DNA of 33,539 nucleotides from Lentisphaerota bacterium (GCA_015061495.1 SUWL01000028.1:1-33539), one strand, 5' to 3'. Numbered from the stretch's first letter, positions 1-8,847 are shown. The notes: generated from the sequence alone by a model not told the origin. Numbers and translations are program-made.

Positions 1-1
1 C

Positions 2-1141
2 ACACCGCAGGAATTCAACAACCGCATCCGTCCGGAATTGCTCCGGCTCATGGGCGAATACATGTATGGTGAAATTCCGCCGCGCTGTGAAGAGCTGCGT
101 TTTGACCTCACCAGTGAAGCAGAGGCTTTTGACGGACTTGCCATCCGCCGGGAAATCGATATCGTCTGCCGCCATAAAGGGAAGAAAAAAGTTCTGCACA
201 TGCTCCTTTACATCCCTAAAGAACGCAAGGGCAAAGTGCCGGTATTTTTCGGGATGAATTTCAAAGGCAACCATGCCACGACCGATGATCCCGGTGTGAC
301 CTATCATCCCTTTGTCCGCTATCCCCAACGCTTCCTTGCCCGCTTGAGCGACAGCAGAGCCGGAGAAGATCAGCGGGGTATTCAGAAAGACCGTTTTGAA
401 TTTGAGAGAGTCCTCAAAGCCGGTTTCGCTTCTGCCACACTCAACTACTACGAAGTTGCCCCCGACCGCTACGGCAGATTTGAAGAGAGCATTTTAAGTA
501 TGTTCCACACCAAAGAAGAGTGGCTTGATCCCAACCGTAAATTCGGAGTCATCAGTGCCTGGGCATGGGGAATTTTCCGGGCGATCGACGCCCTGGAGAG
601 CCAGCCGGAACTGGATATGAAAAAATTGATCGTCCACGGACACTCCCGATTGGGTAAAACCGCCCTCTGGGCAGGTGCCAACGATCCGCGGATCACGCTT
701 ACGGTCTCATCCGGAGCGGGATGCTGCGGTGCAAAAATGGCGCACCATTACTTCGGTGAGAACTTCGAATGGATGGATCTCTGGAACAACCACTGGTATT
801 GCGGTAAATTCAGCGAATATGTCCAGCGGGATATGGAATATCCGGTGGATCAGCACTTCCTGCTTGCCGCTATTGCTCCGCGGATGCTCTACATTGCCGA
901 TTCCGAAGATGATACCTATGCTGACCCGCACGGCGAATTCATGTCGCTGCAGGCGGCGCAGGATGCGTGGAAAATTTTCGGCATGAAAGGTCTGGACGGC
1001 GGCAAATTTCCTGCCGTGCGCCACCGCACCGGTAATGAAACGGCATTTTTTATGGATATCGGCGGACATAAATTCACCACAGAAAACTGGATCGACCTCT
1101 TGGATTACGTCCGGGAAAAACTGGTGATGGAGGATAAATAA
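2..1141 (+). CDS. CE15-like glucuronoyl (4-O-methylglucuronate) esterase, 5' end outside the window
   Basis: The frame is open from base 2, and the residues before the first possible start (TPQEFNNRIRPELLRLMGEY) already look like the conserved beginning of the family, so the true start lies upstream. It is an alpha/beta hydrolase. The nucleophile elbow reads GHSRLGKTALW with the serine codon at 644-646, and a conserved block DSEDDTYADPHGE follows near 898-940. The likely catalytic histidine is in IGGHKFTTENW, codon 1067-1069. Bacterial CE15 enzymes cleave the ester bond between glucuronoyl groups of xylan and lignin alcohols; exact substrate is inferred. The stop is one base before the next ATG, so it heads a co-transcribed set with an isomerase and a second esterase. 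Secretion cannot be judged because the N-terminus is missing. Confidence 0.85.
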   Translation, partial: TPQEFNNRIRPELLRLMGEYMYGEIPPRCEELRFDLTSEAEAFDGLAIRREIDIVCRHKGKKKVLHMLLYIPKERKGKVPVFFGMNFKGNHATTDDPGVTYHPFVRYPQRFLARLSDSRAGEDQRGIQKDRFEFERVLKAGFASATLNYYEVAPDRYGRFEESILSMFHTKEEWLDPNRKFGVISAWAWGIFRAIDALESQPELDMKKLIVHGHSRLGKTALWAGANDPRITLTVSSGAGCCGAKMAHHYFGENFEWMDLWNNHWYCGKFSEYVQRDMEYPVDQHFLLAAIAPRMLYIADSEDDTYADPHGEFMSLQAAQDAWKIFGMKGLDGGKFPAVRHRTGNETAFFMDIGGHKFTTENWIDLLDYVREKLVMEDK

Positions 1142-1142
1142 G

Positions 1143-1931
1143 ATGGAATTCGGTGTTTTTAATTTTGAGATCGTCAATGTCATGGAACAGACCGGCAAAA
1201 GCTTCTACGATGTGTGCCGGGAGGTACGCGGCATGGGGTACAAATATGTGGAAATCGACCTTGATGAGCTGGATTTGGATAAATTGCTGATCTTCCGGGA
1301 AAATATCCTGCACATCTCTTCGATCTACTGTTTCCTGGACTTTGCCGGTGATGTCGAAGAGCGCATTGCCAAACTGCTGAAAATGGCGTACCTCGCCGAT
1401 GTCCACTTCGTCATGCCCATCCCGGTTCGTGATGACACTCCGGAATTGAAAGCCGCCGCCATTGCCCGGTTGGGCAAACTTTGCGGAGAATTGGCTGCCA
1501 TCGGTGTGCAGATGGTGATGGAAGACTTCGATGGACCGGGCAAGAGTTTTGCCGCTTCAAGCGGGTTGAAAAGTTATCTGGATGCCATCCCCGCATGCCG
1601 CTGCTGCTTTGATACCGGCAATTTCATCCACTGCGGCGAAAATGTGGAACAGGCACTGGCATTTTTCCGTAAAGATATCGTCCATATTCACGCCAAAGAC
1701 CGCCGGAACGATGAAAAATACGGCAAATTTTCCCATACCAATGCCGATGGTTCAAGAGTCTCCGGCGCCCCGGTCGGCTGCGGTATACTGCCGTTGGAAA
1801 AGATCGTTAAATCGTTGGTAAATGACGGTTTTGAAGGTATCATTATCGCAGAGCATTCCTGTTGTTCCGATCAGCAGGCGGCGTTGCTGGAATCAATCAC
1901 CAATTTGAAAAAATGGTGCGGTCAGGAGTAA
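1143..1931 (+). CDS. sugar phosphate isomerase/epimerase-like TIM-barrel protein (xylose isomerase-like fold)
   Basis: This 262-residue protein has the features of the AP-endonuclease-2/xylose-isomerase-like TIM barrel. Metal-binding type motifs include MVMEDFDGPG (glutamate), CCFDTGNFIHCG (aspartate and histidine), VHIHAKDRR (histidine and aspartate) and a terminal glutamate in GIIIAEHS. The segment APVGCGILPLEKIVKSL is typical of these enzymes near the last strands. They isomerise or epimerise free or phosphorylated sugars in the cytoplasm; the substrate cannot be read from the sequence. No signal peptide is present. It begins one base after the CE15-like gene and is followed 18 bases later by another hydrolase, so a role in handling a sugar released by the esterases is likely. 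Family confidence is high, function only general. Confidence 0.85.
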   Translation: MEFGVFNFEIVNVMEQTGKSFYDVCREVRGMGYKYVEIDLDELDLDKLLIFRENILHISSIYCFLDFAGDVEERIAKLLKMAYLADVHFVMPIPVRDDTPELKAAAIARLGKLCGELAAIGVQMVMEDFDGPGKSFAASSGLKSYLDAIPACRCCFDTGNFIHCGENVEQALAFFRKDIVHIHAKDRRNDEKYGKFSHTNADGSRVSGAPVGCGILPLEKIVKSLVNDGFEGIIIAEHSCCSDQQAALLESITNLKKWCGQE

Positions 1932-1949
1932 CATTACGGAGTATGTAAC

Positions 1950-3821
1950 ATGATGAAAAAATATGATATCCCGCTGTTGGCATCGGACGAGAGCATCGTG
2001 CTTGACCGCCGGTTGATCAGTGCTTTTACCATGGATTCTGCCAGGGAAGCGTATGTCCCGGCAACCATTGAGGAACACCGTCAACGCTCCTGTCAGGTGC
2101 GCCGCCGTCTGCTGTTGAGTGCCGGACTGCTGCCGGAAATGGAACTGCCCCCCGCAGAGGTGTACCAATCTGCTGCCAAAGAGTATCACGGTGTGAATAT
2201 CAGAGATGTGGTCGTAAATTCTCTGCCGGGCTTGCGGCTTACCGGTTCACTTTTTCTGCCGGAGAAATTTGAAGGCAAACTTCCCGGTTTGCTCTGTCCT
2301 CACGGTCACTGGTCAACGGGCAGGATCCACCACGCGCCCGACGGCGGAGTGGTGATGCGCTGTTTTGAATTGGCAAAACTGGGTTTCGCTGTCTTTGCCT
2401 ACGATATGATCGGCTACAATGAGTGTAACGACTTCCCGCATGACCTCGACCGGGAAATGAAGCGCAAAGGCGCGCTTGCCGGGGTTTCCACCTTTGGCAT
2501 GCAGACGGTCAACAGCATGCGGGCGGTGGATTTTATCGCTTCTCTGCCGGAAGTCGATGCCGGACGCATCGGCTGTACCGGAGCATCCGGAGGCGGTTCG
2601 CAAACCTGGTTTATTTCAGCGTTGGATGAAAGGATTAAGGTGCTTGCGCCGGTTTGTATGCTCTCTGCCCATTTCCAGGGCGGCTGCGGTTGCGAAGAGG
2701 GTCCGGCATTGCGGGTGAGCGGGTTGACCAGTTTTGATGTGTTGGCAGCCTGTGCCCCCCGGCCGGTCATGCTTCCCAGTGTCACCGGGGATTGGACCAA
2801 TTGCAATCCGTGGTATGAAGTGCCGCAGTTGAAAAAGGTTTACGCCCTGTACGATGCGGCGGATAAGGTGCATAACTTCCATTACGAAGACGGTCACAAC
2901 TACAACCGGCGCACCCGGGAGCATGTCTACGCCTTTTTAGTGCGGGAACTGCAGGGGATCGACCGGGGAGAGAAGATCATCGAATCCGATGATGCTCCGC
3001 CGCCGCCGGAAGTTATCTGGCACAGCGGTGCCAAACCGGCTGCCGCCACTGCCCGGAGTGCGGAAAAGGCTTATGAAGCACTGGAAAATTTCCTGCTGCA
3101 GAATCTTCCGGACACCAACGGAGATCCGGCAGCATGGCAGCGTGAACGCAAAGAGCTGCTCAAAGAATTGCTCTCCGGAGCAGGGGATTTCACCAAAGGG
3201 GCAGTGGAAAGAGTTTCCGCGTACTGGGATGTTCCCGGCGGCAAGGCATTCGGCAGGATCGTTTCCAACCGGGAAGCGGGCAACCGGATCACCACCGTGG
3301 ATCTCCGTCCGGATGAGGTCAAAAATGATGAAGTGCTGATAATCGCCGCTGCCGGTGCTTATACCGACTGGTTTTCCGATGGGTGTCAGGCGGAGAAACT
3401 GGCAAAGATCCTCCGCGATGGACAGCGTGTCCGGCTGGTGGAGCTGACCGGTTCCGGCAGCCAGGCGTGGCAGTTGGCAAAAGCCATCCGCAATCCGGAA
3501 CGTTTCACACTGGCATTTGATGAATCATTTTTCTCCATGAGGGTGCAGGATCTGGTCAGCGTGGTGGAACTGCTCCGGTTTTTAGGCGATGAGAAATTGC
3601 GGATATCGGCGGCAGGTGATGCGGTGCCGGCTGCTCTGGCGGCGGCAGCATTGACCGGAGTGCCCGTGGATGTCGATATGGCGGGAGTCAATGAGGACAT
3701 CTGGATGCAGGAACTTAATTATCAGGTGCTTATCCGCCGTCTTGGCGGTATTGCCGGATTGCTGCGGCTCAATGCCGGCAAGGATAACCGGATCAGTAAT
3801 TTATCAGAAAAAATACAATAA
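1950..3821 (+). CDS. acetylxylan-esterase-like alpha/beta hydrolase
   Basis: The 623-residue protein contains one alpha/beta hydrolase domain, about residues 80-340, and a second less conserved C-terminal part. The nucleophile elbow is GCTGASGGGSQT with Ser213. The acid is probably Asp281 in VTGDWTNCNPW and the base His316 in YEDGHNYN. The segment GLLCPHGHW before the first helix would form the oxyanion region. Such large hydrolases are common beside glycan degradation genes in Verrucomicrobia, Planctomycetes and Lentisphaerota and are usually annotated as acetylxylan esterases. No signal peptide is visible, so it may act on imported oligosaccharides. The C-terminal 280 residues are poorly conserved to my eye, possibly a degenerate second hydrolase-like fold. 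Start ATG 1950 lies 18 bases after the isomerase stop; the gene ends just before the regulator's promoter. Confidence 0.85.
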   Translation: MMKKYDIPLLASDESIVLDRRLISAFTMDSAREAYVPATIEEHRQRSCQVRRRLLLSAGLLPEMELPPAEVYQSAAKEYHGVNIRDVVVNSLPGLRLTGSLFLPEKFEGKLPGLLCPHGHWSTGRIHHAPDGGVVMRCFELAKLGFAVFAYDMIGYNECNDFPHDLDREMKRKGALAGVSTFGMQTVNSMRAVDFIASLPEVDAGRIGCTGASGGGSQTWFISALDERIKVLAPVCMLSAHFQGGCGCEEGPALRVSGLTSFDVLAACAPRPVMLPSVTGDWTNCNPWYEVPQLKKVYALYDAADKVHNFHYEDGHNYNRRTREHVYAFLVRELQGIDRGEKIIESDDAPPPPEVIWHSGAKPAAATARSAEKAYEALENFLLQNLPDTNGDPAAWQRERKELLKELLSGAGDFTKGAVERVSAYWDVPGGKAFGRIVSNREAGNRITTVDLRPDEVKNDEVLIIAAAGAYTDWFSDGCQAEKLAKILRDGQRVRLVELTGSGSQAWQLAKAIRNPERFTLAFDESFFSMRVQDLVSVVELLRFLGDEKLRISAAGDAVPAALAAAALTGVPVDVDMAGVNEDIWMQELNYQVLIRRLGGIAGLLRLNAGKDNRISNLSEKIQ

Positions 3822-3836
3822 TTTTTTCCGGCAGTA

Positions 3837-3865
3837 TTGACAAATCGGAAAAGTGGTATTATTTT
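3837..3865 (+). promoter_or_regulatory. sigma-70-type promoter of the LacI-family regulator
   Basis: A perfect TTGACA box at 3837-3842 is followed by a 17-base spacer and TATTTT at 3860-3865. It lies 16 to 70 bases after the hydrolase stop codon and upstream of the regulator start, so the regulator can be transcribed apart from the upstream genes. Confidence 0.6.
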
Positions 3866-3880
3866 ATTCTGCGAAGTAGA

Positions 3881-3894
3881 GTATAACGTTTTAC
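3881..3894 (+). promoter_or_regulatory. candidate LacI-family operator (autoregulatory)
   Basis: GTATAACGTTTTAC is a palindrome matching its own reverse complement at 12 of 14 positions, with a central CG as in many LacI-family operators. It sits just after the -10 box and before the ribosome-binding site of the regulator gene, where a bound repressor would block transcription. I found no second convincing copy in this window. Confidence 0.5.
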
Positions 3895-3906
3895 GCAAGG
3901 ATGATC

Positions 3907-4872
3907 ATGCGCATTAAAATGAAAGATATCGCCGCTATGGCGGGGGTTTCCCCCAGTGCGGTATCACTTATTCTCAACGGCAATGCCGACAAGCGTATTG
4001 CCAAAGAGAAACAGGAACTGGTATTGGAACTGGTCAAAAAGCATAATTACCGTTCCAATATGCTTGCGCGCAATCTGCGGGCGAAACAGAGCAATACAGT
4101 CGGTGTCTGGATGCCATATCCGGTCAATCAGGGGTATACGGAAGTTATGATTGCACTGCAAAGAGAGCTTCGGAGAAAAGGTTACACCCCATTGTTCGCT
4201 TTTTTCGGCGGTGAGAATATCACTTCTGACAAGCTGGAGGCTGAGATGATCGAAACGCTCAATACCATCTGCGCCCACGATGTCTGCGGTTTGATCACTC
4301 TGCATAACCATGAACGGCTCAAACAGCTGAATATTCCGATAGTTACGTGGAATCAGTCGGAATATTTCAGCGGAGTTGAGTATGACCACCGCTCTGCTGT
4401 CCGGCGGGCGGTGGAATACTTGAAAGATCTGGGGCATGAAAAATTCGGCTTCGTCGGTTTGCCGGATGACCCTTATTGTATTTCATTGCAGGAGATTCTG
4501 CCGGAAGTGCCGGTGTTTGAGTGCCAAGCCTCTCTCCTGGCGCCGGTGAATAATGTCATCCCACTGTGGTTTGCGGCAGAAAGGCGTCCGACGGTACTGC
4601 TTATTCACAACGACACATTGGCAGGCAGGATCTTTTTTGATGCCATGCGCCACGGCGTGCGGATACCGGAAGATCTCTCGATTTTAAGTTTCCGTTCCGT
4701 CGCCAATGCGGCAGTGCCGGAGCTTACCGGTTTCCTGAACAACTGTGCATACGGGGTGAAAATGCTGGTGGAAATGCTGGAAAAAAGAATCGCCAATCCC
4801 GGATGCGATTTGGAAAATATCTCTTTGGAACAGGATTTCCGCAAAGGAAAAACCTGCCGTCGGTTAAATTGA
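3907..4872 (+). CDS. LacI-family transcriptional regulator
   Basis: The N-terminus carries the classical LacI helix-turn-helix (KMKDIAAMAGVSPSAVSLIL, then a hinge ending near residue 60) and a periplasmic-binding-protein-like sensor domain follows. ATG 3907 is preferred to ATG 3901, because the ribosome-binding sequence CAAGG at 3896-3900 touches 3901 but is six bases from 3907. The predicted length of 321 residues is close to the family norm. Motifs such as HNDTLAGRIFFDAM and SILSFRSV correspond to the usual HNDxxAxG and ISxxxF regions. Regulators of this type respond to a sugar or oligosaccharide and repress nearby catabolic genes. The palindrome just upstream suggests autoregulation. The ligand is unknown; control of the flanking esterase and hydrolase genes is inferred from position. 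Confidence 0.93.
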   Translation: MRIKMKDIAAMAGVSPSAVSLILNGNADKRIAKEKQELVLELVKKHNYRSNMLARNLRAKQSNTVGVWMPYPVNQGYTEVMIALQRELRRKGYTPLFAFFGGENITSDKLEAEMIETLNTICAHDVCGLITLHNHERLKQLNIPIVTWNQSEYFSGVEYDHRSAVRRAVEYLKDLGHEKFGFVGLPDDPYCISLQEILPEVPVFECQASLLAPVNNVIPLWFAAERRPTVLLIHNDTLAGRIFFDAMRHGVRIPEDLSILSFRSVANAAVPELTGFLNNCAYGVKMLVEMLEKRIANPGCDLENISLEQDFRKGKTCRRLN

Positions 4873-4890
4873 AACAGCAAAGGTTGAAAA

Positions 4891-5670
4891 ATGACGATCC
4901 GTTTGATGACCAGCAATGTGTGGGGCAACTACTTCGGCAATGAGGTGGCAGTGCGGGATATTCAGTTGCTTGGAGTGATGAAAAAATATGTTCCGGATGT
5001 GATCGGTATGCAAGAGGTGACTCCCGCATGGCAGGATTCGGAACTTTTCAAAGGTCTGGCAGATGAGTTTGAGCCGGTTCCTGCCGGAAACGGCGATCAG
5101 CAGAACTATGTGCCGCTGGTTTACCGCCGCAGCCGCCTTGAATTGCTGGAGTGCAGTTTCAAACTTTACCACTGGTTTCTCGATCAATCCAAAGGTTACA
5201 CCTGGGCGGTATTCAAGGATAAGGAAAGCGGCAACGTTTTCGGCGTATTCAACACCCATTTCTGGTACAAGTGGGATGTGGCGGATGAGGCTTTGCGCTG
5301 TTACAATGCCAAAGATATGCTCGCTGAATTGCAGTATATCGAAGCAAAATACCGGTGTCCCGCCTTCTTTATGGGCGATATGAATTGCGGTCTGGAGTCG
5401 CGCACCTGGATGATGCTCCATGAAAAAGGCTACGTGGATTGCTGTGAGTGTGCGGATGAATTTTCTGCCAACAGTTCGTGGCACCGTGACCCGAAACGGG
5501 GCGCCGACGGCAGATATCACGGCAGAACTACCGCTGAACCCAATGAGTTGTCGCTGGATCACATCGGCGTGCGCAAAGGAACCAGAGTGCTTAAACAACT
5601 GGTCATCGAGGATCAGGATGCTCTGGATGCCACTGATCACTCACCGGTGATCGCCGATATCGTACTTTGA
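4891..5670 (+). CDS. endonuclease/exonuclease/phosphatase-family hydrolase
   Basis: The 259-residue protein shows the whole signature of the EEP fold: TSNVWG at the start, the metal-binding glutamate in GMQEVTP, FNTHFWYK, the GDMNCG asparagine/aspartate motif, SLDHIGV, and TDHSPVIADI at the C-terminus. Members cut phosphodiester or phosphate ester bonds in nucleic acids, inositol phosphates or lipids. There is no signal peptide or membrane segment, so it is probably cytoplasmic. It begins 18 bases after the LacI gene with AAAGG as ribosome-binding site and is probably co-transcribed with it. Stand-alone small EEP proteins in sugar loci are often annotated simply as metal-dependent hydrolases; its link to glycan catabolism is unknown. 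Confidence 0.9.
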   Translation: MTIRLMTSNVWGNYFGNEVAVRDIQLLGVMKKYVPDVIGMQEVTPAWQDSELFKGLADEFEPVPAGNGDQQNYVPLVYRRSRLELLECSFKLYHWFLDQSKGYTWAVFKDKESGNVFGVFNTHFWYKWDVADEALRCYNAKDMLAELQYIEAKYRCPAFFMGDMNCGLESRTWMMLHEKGYVDCCECADEFSANSSWHRDPKRGADGRYHGRTTAEPNELSLDHIGVRKGTRVLKQLVIEDQDALDATDHSPVIADIVL

Positions 5671-5750
5671 ATATTCAGGGAATTTACGGCAGTCAGAGGA
5701 TTGTCGCTGATTTGAGTAGAACGAAATATGTTTGAACACAGGAGAATGAA

Positions 5751-6032
5751 ATGGAATTTTCAAGACTTCATCATGATGAAGTAAAGCATGGCTGCTTTAC
5801 TTCAAAAGTACCGTCTGAAAGTATGCCGGTTTCGTTGTCCGGAGCATACGGCGGCAACGGCACGATCAGTACGGGGTATGATGGAGTGATTGCGCTCTGG
5901 CACAATCGGAATTCCCATGTGGGATATTGTGACGGACATGTTTCTCCGATGAGTGCGGAAGAAGCATTTGATATCGCCGGAGATGCGGTCGGTGACAGTA
6001 TTCTGTTTGTGACCAGTGGCAAGAGAAATTGA
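5751..6032 (+). pseudogene. remnant of an H-X9-DG-type pseudopilin gene (leader joined to tail, pilin helix lost)
   Basis: The 93-residue frame is preceded by a good AGGAG site (5740-5744). Its C-terminal half contains WHNRNSHVGYCDGHV, an exact histidine-nine residues-DG pattern as found at the end of Lentisphaerota and Planctomycetes type II secretion-like pseudopilins. Full-length members have about 200-300 residues and begin with a short leader, then FTLIELLVV and a long hydrophobic helix. Here the leader-like start ends in VKHGCFT, comparable to VKLCGFT of the pseudopilin at the right edge of this window, and then passes directly into tail sequence (SKVPSESMPV). The simplest reading is an internal deletion that removed the hydrophobic helix and the central domain. 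It may still be translated, but it cannot be processed as a pilin. It lies between the sugar-catabolic operon and the secreted proteins. Confidence 0.65.
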
Positions 6033-6067
6033 CGAACCCATAGGAATAATATAAAGGAGTGCAAAGA

Positions 6068-8821
6068 ATGAAAAAAGTGTTCGTGATTTTTGCCGCGTTG
6101 GCAGTTACAGCGGCATTTGCCGCCGGCAATTTGCGGGTATCTGTTCCGCAAAACGGTAAATACCAGTACACGGTTGACGGTAAAAACTTCGGTTCGCCGC
6201 TGGATACGCTGCAGATATTCAACGGCAAAAAGAAACATGCCAAAATCGCTCTCAAACTGGTCAAAAGCGAAAATAAAAACGGGATCATTACCGCCGATTA
6301 TACCGCTGATGATCCAAAAATGGCGGTCAAAGCGGTCTTTACCCCTGACCGCAAGTATCTGCGGACCGATGTCTATGTGACCAACCTCTCTGACGGTGAA
6401 CTGCATCTGCTTATCCATCAGGTTTTTCCGCTGGCATTCAAAAAGTTTGAATACTGGAACGGTTCACGCAATTTCAAACGGGTGCGCCGGGATATGGACA
6501 ACAAAGGACTGCACGGTATTTTCCCCATGGCGTGTGTTTACGATGAAAAAAGCGGTATCGCCGCCGGACTTTCCCCGGAAGAGATCGTCAACCACATGGA
6601 AAACGGCTGTAACGTCAAAAAGGCGCAGAATTTTTTCACCGGTATGCGCATGGTGCTTGCCAAAGGCGAAAAAAATGAGATCAGTTTCGTAAGTTACGCC
6701 TTTGATCCGGATTATAAATATATCAATGCCGTGGCGGATTATCAGGAGTACAAACCGGAATTTTTCCATCCTGCCGAGGGCATCGACCCCCGGATCTCCT
6801 CCACTCCGGAGGGATTCAACGACACCTACTACGGCGGCCGTTTCGGGAAACGTCCGGAACACTTCTACTCTCCCGAACCCACCCGGCGCATGAGCGGTGC
6901 TTACGGCGCATGGTCATGGGGCTATGCACCTTTTGCCGGTGTCGGCGACTGGGAGATCCGTCCGGATTTGTATAAATATCCGGATGACTTCAATTCGCCG
7001 CGTTCCAAACTTTATGACCCGGTGAAATACGCCGAAATCCGTCAACGCGCCATCAACGGCTACCGCTCTGCCAATATCGCTTACATGTTCTACATGATCA
7101 CCTGGGCAGATAAAAATTTCGCGGAAAGACACTTCCCCGAAGCTATTCTCACCGACAAGCGTGCCACCAATGTCGCTTCCAACTGGGTGCTTACCGGCGG
7201 TACCGATGTCCGGATGCTGGTTTACGGCAACCGTTTCGCGGATATGACCCTCCGGGCGATGAGTAAAGCGGCGGAAACGCTGGATATTTCCGGTTTTGCC
7301 TTTGACTGCGCCGCCGGTGTCGGCTGGGCAGCTGTGCCCATGCCCGGCGTGGATAAACACCCCGGCAGAGCCTATGACGACAACGGCAATGTCTATGTCC
7401 GCGAAGCAGTCGGCTACGCCTTGATGATGGATCATACCCATAAGCTGAAAAACCGTGACGGATACCGGCTGGGGGTTTCCGGAGGTATCGCCGGACGCAT
7501 GAGCATCTACTTCAATGCTTTCCGCAGTGACAACTGCCTGACAGATGCGACTTTTTCTGAAACATTCACCGCGGTGGATGAGCAGGATGTCATGCGGTTT
7601 ATGATCGGTTCCAAACCGCACAACTTCTGCGTGGGGCTCGACCATGAACGGCACGGGGCAACACTGCCGTGGCGGACTTTTTCCAAAGAGAAGATCAAGG
7701 AATTTTACAATTCCCTGCGGGATATGACGCTGCTTTTCTGCTTCCACCGGGCGTTTTTCTTTGACATCGTGGAAAACTGGGGCTGTGAAAAATTCATCTA
7801 CTACCAGCCGATCCTCTCGGAAACCATCCGCGCCGGATATCAGACCATCCCCGCATTGCGCAACGCCGGCAAATTGTGGCACTCCCGTTACGGAAAAGGG
7901 TTGAAAACCGTTTACTTCATCGGCAATCAGATGAAAAATACGGCAAAAACTGCCCCCTTGGCCGACAATAAATATATCGGTGCCGGAGATTATATTTTTA
8001 CCAAAAGAGACGGTAAAGTGCTGTCCAATCATGTCAGCGGCAGAATGACCGGATTTACCGATGAACTCAAACAGTATCAGATCGGCTTGTATATCACTGC
8101 CGCTGAAATCGCCGCCGGAAGCAAAGTCGATGCCGATGCCTCTTTTACCGCTGATTGCGCGCAGGGTACGGCAAAAATCGTTTTCAAAACGCCCTATAAC
8201 GGCAAAATTACCTTCCGCATGCCGGACAGATCGCTGCCCGTGGAGATCAAAGTTGACGGTAAAACCGCCGTCAAAAACAGCGACAGCGCAAACCTGGCGC
8301 TCAAAGCCGGAAGTACCGTGGAATTTTCCTGGAAATCGACCCTTTTCAAAGTAGCTGAAAAAGATCTGCTGGCATTCCCCTTTGTCACCATTACGGACGG
8401 CAAAGCTGCGGCTCTGCCCATCGTGCTTCCGGCGGAACCGGCGGAATTCACCCGCTATGCCGGTGAGCGTTTTGCCGAATATTTCCCCTTCTACTACCGG
8501 CAGACTGCCAAACGCAACGATGTCGTCCATGAACTGCTTACCGACGGCAAAGTTCCGGCAAAGGGCATCATGCTGATCGACAACGCCCCAAAAGGCACCT
8601 TTGAGATCCGTCTGGAAAACAACGTGCTGATCATGGCGGCGGATTCTCCCCGGGCGCTGATCGATCTGGTCAATCAGGCCGCACTGGTGCTGGATAAAAA
8701 ATATTGGTACTACGGGGTCATCGGCGATATGTATTCGGCATTGCCGCTGCTGAAAAGCACCCGGGAGATCCGTGCCGCCGGAGGTGTCGGCGTCGGGGAT
8801 ACCTGGCCGGGAATCGAATAA
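6068..8821 (+). CDS. large secreted protein of unknown function, possibly glycoside-hydrolase-like
   Basis: A strong ribosome-binding site AAAGGAG (6053-6059) places the start at ATG 6068; a GTG at 6059 overlaps that site and is unlikely. The 917-residue product begins with a signal peptide (MKKVFVIFAALAVTAAFA, cleavage near residue 19). The first 250 residues look beta-rich. The middle, about residues 280-600, has alternating strand-helix character with motifs such as ISGFAFDCAAGVGW, MMDHTHKLKNRDGYRLG and DNCLTDATFSETF that would suit a TIM-barrel hydrolase. A beta-sandwich-like part follows, and the end (NAPKGTFEIRLENNVLIMAA) resembles the N-terminal domain found on some glucuronidases or on DUF-type glycosidases. 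I do not recognise a named family. It leads a run of exported proteins and stands 26 bases before the LamG protein, so a role in extracellular or periplasmic glycan breakdown is inferred. Confidence 0.8.
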   Translation: MKKVFVIFAALAVTAAFAAGNLRVSVPQNGKYQYTVDGKNFGSPLDTLQIFNGKKKHAKIALKLVKSENKNGIITADYTADDPKMAVKAVFTPDRKYLRTDVYVTNLSDGELHLLIHQVFPLAFKKFEYWNGSRNFKRVRRDMDNKGLHGIFPMACVYDEKSGIAAGLSPEEIVNHMENGCNVKKAQNFFTGMRMVLAKGEKNEISFVSYAFDPDYKYINAVADYQEYKPEFFHPAEGIDPRISSTPEGFNDTYYGGRFGKRPEHFYSPEPTRRMSGAYGAWSWGYAPFAGVGDWEIRPDLYKYPDDFNSPRSKLYDPVKYAEIRQRAINGYRSANIAYMFYMITWADKNFAERHFPEAILTDKRATNVASNWVLTGGTDVRMLVYGNRFADMTLRAMSKAAETLDISGFAFDCAAGVGWAAVPMPGVDKHPGRAYDDNGNVYVREAVGYALMMDHTHKLKNRDGYRLGVSGGIAGRMSIYFNAFRSDNCLTDATFSETFTAVDEQDVMRFMIGSKPHNFCVGLDHERHGATLPWRTFSKEKIKEFYNSLRDMTLLFCFHRAFFFDIVENWGCEKFIYYQPILSETIRAGYQTIPALRNAGKLWHSRYGKGLKTVYFIGNQMKNTAKTAPLADNKYIGAGDYIFTKRDGKVLSNHVSGRMTGFTDELKQYQIGLYITAAEIAAGSKVDADASFTADCAQGTAKIVFKTPYNGKITFRMPDRSLPVEIKVDGKTAVKNSDSANLALKAGSTVEFSWKSTLFKVAEKDLLAFPFVTITDGKAAALPIVLPAEPAEFTRYAGERFAEYFPFYYRQTAKRNDVVHELLTDGKVPAKGIMLIDNAPKGTFEIRLENNVLIMAADSPRALIDLVNQAALVLDKKYWYYGVIGDMYSALPLLKSTREIRAAGGVGVGDTWPGIE

Positions 8822-8847
8822 AATCAACCATTGAAAGGATGAAAAAA

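Noticed and set aside
6059-6067. GTG at 6059 as start of the large secreted protein
   Set aside because: It overlaps the AAAGGAG ribosome-binding site; ATG 6068 is at the normal distance and begins a clean signal peptide.
8704-8847. Upstream extension of the LamG-like gene into the preceding gene
   Set aside because: It would place the signal peptide in the interior, and the AAAGGA site directly supports ATG 8848.
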